NCBI RefSeq assembly: GCF_014651115.1
Contig: NZ_BMWG01000011.1
Location: 126,922-190,921, forward strand
Length of the DNA: 64,000 bases
Direction: 5' to 3'
From: Streptomyces inusitatus
GTDB lineage: Bacteria > Actinomycetota > Actinomycetes > Streptomycetales > Streptomycetaceae
The position numbers were made by a program, and so were the translations under genes. Positions 58,880 through 64,000 of the stretch are shown piece after piece (the stretch's first letter is position 1; each line of letters starts with the position of its first letter). Under the pieces are notes generated by a model. The model made no database searches, was not told where the DNA came from, and saw nothing but the letters and a program-made list of their open reading frames with translations.

Positions 58880-60409
58880 TCAGACGATCTGGTCCGACAG
58901 CTGGGCCTGCTCACGGGCCGAGCCGTAGGCCTGCGGGGTGCCGTACGAGCGGCGTGCCACGAACCACCAGACGGTGGCCAGGGTCAGCACCGCGACGAGG
59001 GCGATCGAGGCGTAGTTCATGGTGTCCACGGTCACGGGGTTCGTCTGCGGCAGCAGGAACAGCACCGTCACCAGGGCCACCCAGACGACCGCGATCCAGC
59101 CGATCGGCTTGCTCCACTTGCCCAGGTTCCAGGGGCCCTGCTCGAAGCGGTCGCCGGCCCGGAGCTTGAGATAGATCGGGATCGCGTACGCGGGGGTGAT
59201 GCCGATGACATTGATGGCGGTCACCGCGCCGTACGCGGTCGAGGAGTACAGCGAGGGCAGGGCGAGCAGGCAGGGGACGGCCACCGACAGCCACACCGCG
59301 GGCACCGGGGTCTGGGTGCGGCTGCTGACCTTGCGCCACAGGGCCGAGCCGGGGAGCGCGTTGTCACGGCTGAAGGCGAAGACCATCCGGCTCGCGGCCG
59401 CGACCTCGGCGTTGCCGCAGAACAGCTGGGCCACGATCACGATCAGCAGCAGCGCGGAGGCGCCGTTGGTGCCCAGCGCGTCGACCATGATCTGGGCCGG
59501 GGGCACCCCGGTCTCGGAGTTCTGCGCGCCCGCGTAGTCCTGGATGGCGAAGGTCAGACCGGCCAGCAGCGCGAATCCGGCGATCCAGGAGACCCAGATC
59601 GCGCGGACGATGCCCTTGGCGGCCGTGACAGAGGCGTTGGAGGTCTCCTCCGACAGATGCGCGGAGGCGTCGTAGCCGGAGAAGGTGTACTGCGCGAGCA
59701 GCAGACCGACCGCCGCCACATAGATGGGGTTCTCCCAGCCGGTGCCGTTCACGAACTCCGTGAAGACGTACTCGGGGGACTGGTGGTTCTTGGGGACGAC
59801 GGCGAGCACGCCGACGATCAGCGCCACACCGCCGATGTGCCACCACACGCTGATGGAGTTGAGCACGCTGACCAGCTTCACGCCGAAGAGGTTCAGGGTG
59901 GCGTGGAGCAGCAGGATGATCATGAAGATGATCATGGTGGAGCCGGGCGTCGGGTCGATGCCCCACTGGAGGTTGAGGAACGCGCCGGTGAACAGGGCCG
60001 CGCCGTAGTCGATACCGGCGATCGCGCCCAGCAGACCCAGCAGATTCAGCCAGCCCGTGTACCAGCCCCACTTACGGCCGCCCAGCCGGTCCGCCATGTA
60101 GTACAGCGCGCCGGAGGTGGGGTAGGCGCTGGTCACCTCGGCGAGGGCCATGCCGACGCAGAGGACGAACAGGCCGACGCCGATCCAGCCCCACATCATC
60201 ACCGCGGGGCCACCGGTGTTCATGCCGAAGCCGTACAGCGTCATGCATCCCGAGAGGATCGAGATGACGGAGAAGCTGATGGCGAAGTTGCCGAAGCCTC
60301 CCATGCGGCGCGCGAGAACCGGCTGATAGCCGAGTTCCCGCAGCCGCTCCTCCTCGTCGACGGGGGACTTGGGGTCCGCACCCGACCATCTGGGCGAGGG
60401 GATGGACAT
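58880..60409 (-). CDS. APC-family amino-acid permease
   Basis: The 509-residue product has about 12 membrane helices and the family signature near the start (GFGNFAISFSVISILSGCMT, LYGFGMNTGGPAVMMWGW, ALAEVTSAYPTSGALYYMAD). FSGYDASAHLSEETSNAS in helix 6 is typical of the GABA/amino-acid permease subgroup (GabP-like). The substrate is probably a small amino acid or polyamine-like compound. There is no catabolic gene next to it to fix the substrate. Confidence 0.92.
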   Translation of the reverse strand: MSIPSPRWSGADPKSPVDEEERLRELGYQPVLARRMGGFGNFAISFSVISILSGCMTLYGFGMNTGGPAVMMWGWIGVGLFVLCVGMALAEVTSAYPTSGALYYMADRLGGRKWGWYTGWLNLLGLLGAIAGIDYGAALFTGAFLNLQWGIDPTPGSTMIIFMIILLLHATLNLFGVKLVSVLNSISVWWHIGGVALIVGVLAVVPKNHQSPEYVFTEFVNGTGWENPIYVAAVGLLLAQYTFSGYDASAHLSEETSNASVTAAKGIVRAIWVSWIAGFALLAGLTFAIQDYAGAQNSETGVPPAQIMVDALGTNGASALLLIVIVAQLFCGNAEVAAASRMVFAFSRDNALPGSALWRKVSSRTQTPVPAVWLSVAVPCLLALPSLYSSTAYGAVTAINVIGITPAYAIPIYLKLRAGDRFEQGPWNLGKWSKPIGWIAVVWVALVTVLFLLPQTNPVTVDTMNYASIALVAVLTLATVWWFVARRSYGTPQAYGSAREQAQLSDQIV

Positions 60410-60470
60410 GATGGATCAACCTCCGGGGGAAAAGGTGTTCGCACTGAACAATCGGTGGGGGAGTGAGCAC

Positions 60471-60492
60471 GGCACGGGCGGGGGCCCGTGCC
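60471..60492 (-). terminator. Hairpin after the 353-residue protein gene
   Basis: A 9-bp perfect stem (GGCACGGGC and its complement) with a GGGG loop begins 36 nt past the stop at 60529, read on the minus strand, and precedes the permease gene. Confidence 0.5.
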
Positions 60493-60528
60493 GGGGCGGT
60501 CGACGCGGACCGCACCGGGGGGTGCGGA

Positions 60529-61590
60529 TCAGCCGGCGCCGCGTGCGGCGGCCAGACATCGGCCGCGGGCGCGGAGGAAGACCTCCTCGGCCAGCGCCGG
60601 GTCGTCGGGGTTCTGTGAGCGGTAGAGCCAGGGTGGAGCGGTGAAATACGGGCCGAGCGATTCGAACACCCGGCCCGCCTCCGCGAACCGGCCCGCGCCC
60701 CACAGCGCGTGGGCCAGATGGTTGAGGTCGAGCAGCGAGGCCTCGGCCGGATCGATGTGGTCGAACCAGCCCTCCAGGGCGATCATGGCCTCCCGGGTGG
60801 CGTCCTCCGTCACCCAGTGCAGATCCAGCGCCCGTTCATGGCCCCGGTCACGCCGGTAGCGCTCCACCCGGACATGGAGCGGAAGCGCAAGCAGCGCCGA
60901 GCCCGCGGGCGCGGCGGACGCCGCCCACTGGACGAAGTTCACCGCCTCCGACAGATGGCCGCCGGGCCGGCGGGCATAGACGAACTGAAGCATCCGGTGG
61001 TACGCCTCGCGGTTGTACGGGTCCCTCTTGTGGGCCTCCGCGAGCAGCCCCCAGGGGCCGGGGAAGAGCATGGGCCCCGGCGGCACCTGGCGGTGCTCGT
61101 CCAGCCGCTGCTTCTCGTCCAGCTGGGCCAGCGCCAGCAGACACACCCACGGCACCGGGTCGTCGGGGCCGTGGTGGGCGGCGATCCTGCACGCCTCCCA
61201 CGCCTCGTGCCACAACTGCTGTGTCTGCGGGTGGTTCTCGCGGTGGGCCCGCAGCGCCCTCTCGACCGAGACCCGGCACTGCATGACGTTCGCGGCCAGC
61301 GACGCGGGCTCCTCGGCCCGCCACGCCTGCACCGCGTCGGAGCCCGCGGCGACGGCCGCGAGCACCTGGGTGCGCTGGGTCCACACCCCCCAACTCGCCG
61401 TCGAGTTCAGCAGATTGCGCATCGACAGCCAGCGACCGGTCCGTAAATCCTGCATGGCGGTGCGCAGCTCATTGTCTTGGCCCGCCGGGTGGTACACCGG
61501 CCGGAACTGGTCCTGGGCCATCAGTCCGCCGCCGCCCCCGTCGCTCTGTGTCGGCGTGGATGTCGGGAATAGGTCGTCATGGGTCCTCAT
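60529..61590 (-). CDS. Helical repeat-like protein of unknown function
   Basis: The 353-residue product is mostly helical, soluble, and resembles tetratricopeptide-type repeats (ELRTAMQDLRTGRWLSMRNL; AVQAWRAEEPASLAANVMQC; LNHLAHALWGAGRFAEAGRV). WVCLLALAQLDE and PWGLLAEAHKRDPYNREAYH are in the middle. The family is common in streptomycetes, without known function as far as I can say. ATG 61590 is used; ATG 61521 is possible since the first 23 residues are a low-complexity Gly-rich leader. It is divergent from the sugar-kinase gene. Confidence 0.78.
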   Translation of the reverse strand: MRTHDDLFPTSTPTQSDGGGGGLMAQDQFRPVYHPAGQDNELRTAMQDLRTGRWLSMRNLLNSTASWGVWTQRTQVLAAVAAGSDAVQAWRAEEPASLAANVMQCRVSVERALRAHRENHPQTQQLWHEAWEACRIAAHHGPDDPVPWVCLLALAQLDEKQRLDEHRQVPPGPMLFPGPWGLLAEAHKRDPYNREAYHRMLQFVYARRPGGHLSEAVNFVQWAASAAPAGSALLALPLHVRVERYRRDRGHERALDLHWVTEDATREAMIALEGWFDHIDPAEASLLDLNHLAHALWGAGRFAEAGRVFESLGPYFTAPPWLYRSQNPDDPALAEEVFLRARGRCLAAARGAG

Positions 61591-61857
61591 AGGGACAAGT
61601 GGGGGGTTGAGTCGGGGAGGAGATCACGGTCCACTCCCACATGCGCGCCGATCTTACTCAACCAATCGGATACGACAAGAAGTTGACAAAGAACGGTCAC
61701 ATTGTGGAACGTCGGACAGACGCACTAGGACATTTGACCCTCCCTTGACGGCAAACGTCACCTGATCCACTCTGTCATGTCGTCAATCAACAAGATCTTC
61801 CCGGTACTTCCGCCGCAGACGGAGGCGGGGATCCTTCCGGAAAGAGGGCAGTGGCCG
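61591..61857. promoter_or_regulatory. Divergent intergenic region upstream of the FGGY kinase
   Basis: This 267-nt gap contains three -35-like elements on the plus strand: TTGACA (61683-61688), TTGACC (61734-61739) and TTGACG (61745-61750). None has a good -10 at 16-18 nt. The region around 61655-61700 is AT-rich. Promoters for both directions are expected here. An in-frame ATG at 61777 lies within it. Confidence 0.35.
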
Positions 61858-63306
61858 ATGCCGCACGCCGTACTCGCCGTCGACCAGGGCACCTCCGGCA
61901 CCAAAGCCCTCGTCATCTGCCCCGAACGCGGGGTCATCGGCACCGGGACCGTGCCGCTCGCCCCCCGCTACGGCCCCGGCGGAAGCGTCGAGATCGACCC
62001 CGGGACCCTGCTCTCCTCCGTCGTGGACGCCGGACGGCAGGCCCTCGCCGAAGCGGGCGAGCCCGTCGCGGCCGTCGGACTCGCCAACCAGGGCGAGACC
62101 GTACTCGCCTGGGACCCGGCCACCGGCGAGCCCCTCACCGACGCCATCGTCTGGCAGGACCGGCGCGCCGAGACCGTGTGCGCCGAACTCACCCCGTACG
62201 CCGGTGAACTGACCCGTCTCACCGGGCTCCCCCTCGACCCCTACTTCGCCGCGCCCAAGATGGCGTGGATACGCCGCGAACGCACCCGCGAGGGCGTGGT
62301 CACCACCAGCGACTCCTGGCTGATCCACCGGCTCACCGGAGCGTTCGTCACCGACGCGGCCACCGCCGGACGCACCCAGCTCCTCGACCTCGACCAGGTC
62401 GCCTGGTCGTCCCGGGCGCTCGATGTCTACGGCCTCGCCGGCGAACGCCTGCCGGAGGTCGTCGACGCCGCCGGACCCGTGGGCGACACCACCGCCTTCG
62501 GCCCCGCCGTCCCGCTCACCGGCCTCCTCGTCGACCAGCAGGCCGCCCTGCTCGCCCAGAGCGTCACCGAGCCCGGCGCCGCCAAATGCACCTACGGAAC
62601 CGGCGCGTTCCTGCTCGCCCAGACCGGGAACACCCCCCGCCGCACCACCGGCGGACTCGTCAGCTGCGTGGCCTGGCGGCTCGGCGGGCGGACCAGCTAC
62701 TGCCTCGACGGACAGGTCTACACCGTCGCCTCCGCCGTCCGCTGGCTCACCGGCCTCGGCGTCATCTCCGGCGCCGCCGACCTCGACCGGGTCGGATCGA
62801 GCGTCCCCGACAGCGGCTCCGTCACCTTCGTCCCCGCCCTCGCCGGCCTGGCCGCCCCCTGGTGGCGCGGCGACGTCCGGGGCTCCCTCACCGGACTCGG
62901 CCTCGACACCGGCCCCGGCCACCTGGTGCGCGCCCTGTGCGAAGGCATCGCCGCCCAGGTCGCCGAGTTGACCCGCGCTGTCGCCGCCGACCTCGGCCGC
63001 CCCCTCACCAGCCTGCGCGTGGACGGCGGACTCACCCGCTCCGCCCTGCTCATGCAGACCCAGGCCGATCTGCTCCAGATCCCCGTCGAAGTCTCCGCGC
63101 TCCCCGACGCGACCGCGCTCGGCGTCGGAGCCCTCGCCCGGCTCGGCCTCGACCCCCGGCTCACCACCGAACAGGCCGTCCCCGCCTGGCGGCCCTCCGC
63201 CGTCTACGAGCCCAGGATCTCCGCGGCCGAGGCCGCCGAACGCCTGGGACGCTTCCGTACCGAGGTGACCGCGCTCCTGGAGCGAACCACCCCCCAGGTA
63301 CCTTGA
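61858..63306 (+). CDS. FGGY-family carbohydrate kinase (glycerol kinase-like)
   Basis: The 482-residue product has the FGGY fold: AVLAVDQGTSGTKALVICPE (phosphate-1 motif), AVGLANQGETVLAWDP, AIVWQDRRAETVCAEL, LLVDQQAALLAQSVTEPGAA, KCTYGTGAFLLAQTG and LRVDGGLTRSALLMQTQADL, then DATALGVGALA. WQDRR and the C-terminal motifs suit glycerol kinases, but other polyols are possible. ATG 61858 is preferred over 61777 because AGAGGG lies upstream and the fold starts right after it. It is followed at once by an FAD-dependent dehydrogenase gene. Confidence 0.9.
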   Translation: MPHAVLAVDQGTSGTKALVICPERGVIGTGTVPLAPRYGPGGSVEIDPGTLLSSVVDAGRQALAEAGEPVAAVGLANQGETVLAWDPATGEPLTDAIVWQDRRAETVCAELTPYAGELTRLTGLPLDPYFAAPKMAWIRRERTREGVVTTSDSWLIHRLTGAFVTDAATAGRTQLLDLDQVAWSSRALDVYGLAGERLPEVVDAAGPVGDTTAFGPAVPLTGLLVDQQAALLAQSVTEPGAAKCTYGTGAFLLAQTGNTPRRTTGGLVSCVAWRLGGRTSYCLDGQVYTVASAVRWLTGLGVISGAADLDRVGSSVPDSGSVTFVPALAGLAAPWWRGDVRGSLTGLGLDTGPGHLVRALCEGIAAQVAELTRAVAADLGRPLTSLRVDGGLTRSALLMQTQADLLQIPVEVSALPDATALGVGALARLGLDPRLTTEQAVPAWRPSAVYEPRISAAEAAERLGRFRTEVTALLERTTPQVP

Positions 63307-63311
63307 TCCGG

Positions 63312-64000
63312 GTGAGAGTCACCACCGCCGGCCCGCTCCCCGGGGCCACGTACGATGTCGTCGTCGTCGGAGCCGGAGTCGTCGGCTCCGCGATCGCCCG
63401 CGAACTCGCCCGGCACCGGCTGCGCACCGCGCTCGTCGACGCCCGCGACGACGTCGGCGACGGCACCTCCAAAGCCAACACGGCCATCCTGCACACCGGC
63501 TTCGACGCGGTCCCCGGCTCCCTCGAATCCCGGCTCGTGCGCGAGGGACGGCACCTGCTCGCCGCGTACGCCGCCGAGACGGGCATCCCCGTCGAACCGC
63601 TCGGCGCGCTCCTCGTCGCCTGGGACCGGGAACAGCTCGACGCCCTGCCCGCGCTCGCCGCCAAGGCGGAGCGCAACGGCTACCACGAGGCCGCGATCAT
63701 CGGCCCCGACGAGGTCTACCGGCGCGAACCCCGGCTGGGCCCCGGGGCCCTCGGCGCGCTCGACGTCCCCGGCGAGAGCGTCATCTGCCCCTGGACCACC
63801 ACCCTCGCCTACGCCACCCAGGCCGTCCGGGGCGGTGTCGAACTCCACCTCAACTGCCGGGTCGAGAACATCGCCGACGACGGCGAGCACCACGAGCTCA
63901 CCACCGGCCGGGGCCCGCTGCGCACCCGACACCTCATCAACGCGGCCGGTCTGCACGCCGACGAACTCGACCGCCGGCTCGGCCGCGACGACTTCACCGT
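63312..64000 (+). CDS. FAD-dependent oxidoreductase (glycerol-3-phosphate dehydrogenase-like), partial
   Basis: The reading frame is open to the end of the window (229 codons visible, C-terminus missing). It begins VRVTTAGPLPGATYD and has the FAD-binding VVVVGAGVVGSAIARELARH, then DVGDGTSKANTAILHTGFDA, GALLVAWDREQLDALP, DEVYRREPRLGPGALGALDV and LINAAGLHADELD. This is the DAO superfamily pattern of GlpA/LhgO-type dehydrogenases. GTG 63312 is used; TTG 63303, overlapping the kinase stop, is an alternative. With the kinase it suggests a phosphorylate-then-oxidise route for glycerol or a similar polyol. Confidence 0.85.
   Translation, partial: MRVTTAGPLPGATYDVVVVGAGVVGSAIARELARHRLRTALVDARDDVGDGTSKANTAILHTGFDAVPGSLESRLVREGRHLLAAYAAETGIPVEPLGALLVAWDREQLDALPALAAKAERNGYHEAAIIGPDEVYRREPRLGPGALGALDVPGESVICPWTTTLAYATQAVRGGVELHLNCRVENIADDGEHHELTTGRGPLRTRHLINAAGLHADELDRRLGRDDFT

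Noticed and set aside
1..64000. Search by eye for CRISPR arrays, tRNA genes, insertion sequences and riboswitches.
   Set aside because: No regularly spaced 25-40-nt repeats, cloverleaf-like sequences, transposase-like proteins or recognisable riboswitch cores were seen.

Overview
The window looks like a stretch of a Streptomyces (or closely related actinomycete) chromosome. GC content is very high throughout, GTG and TTG starts are common, genes are joined by ATGA/GTGA overlaps, and the regulators (SARP/BTAD, ECF sigma with a CU044_5270-type partner) are typical of that group. No tRNA, rRNA, CRISPR array, transposase, integrase or phage capsid gene was seen. All functions below are read from motifs and family knowledge; no database search was possible.

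Region 1 (136-11311): a six-gene plus-strand operon (1804-11053) with a divergent gene (1428-136). Several products are beta-rich proteins that resemble each other and recall TULIP-type lipid-binding proteins such as clostridial P-47/OrfX. In their midst is a clear trans-isoprenyl diphosphate synthase, and the last gene encodes a 1197-residue beta-rich protein. The function is unknown; this is the least explained block of the window.

Region 2 (11573-15498): a DUF418 membrane protein, an ECF sigma factor with its membrane-anchored partner, and a SARP-family regulator transcribed divergently from region 3.

Region 3 (15843-40127): a complete extracellular/cytoplasmic contractile injection system (eCIS) operon. 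It has 20 genes with no gap longer than 20 nt: DUF4255 protein, two sheaths interleaved with two tube proteins, small Afp6-like protein, LysM adaptor, hub, spike, gp25, two J-type wedges, a gpI-type wedge, three related accessory/fibre proteins, tape measure and AAA+ ATPase. The intergenic region between the SARP gene and the operon carries two sets of 11-nt-phased TGACG-core repeats, a plausible SARP operator.

Region 4 (40225-41786): an iodotyrosine-deiodinase-like flavoprotein and a methyltransferase.

Region 5 (41910-57648): a biosynthetic island bounded by two related glycosyltransferase-like genes. Between them are a sugar epimerase, NUDIX hydrolase, GHMP kinase, radical SAM enzyme, sugar ABC importer without ATPase, glycine-amidinotransferase-like enzyme, HAD phosphatase, dimethylformamidase-like protein, methyltransferase and GNAT. 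This suggests a guanidino-bearing sugar-like metabolite; no known cluster was recognised.

Region 6 (57826-64000): ordinary metabolism: small membrane protein, DoxX, APC amino-acid permease, a helical repeat-like protein, and an FGGY kinase followed by an FAD-dependent dehydrogenase that runs off the window.
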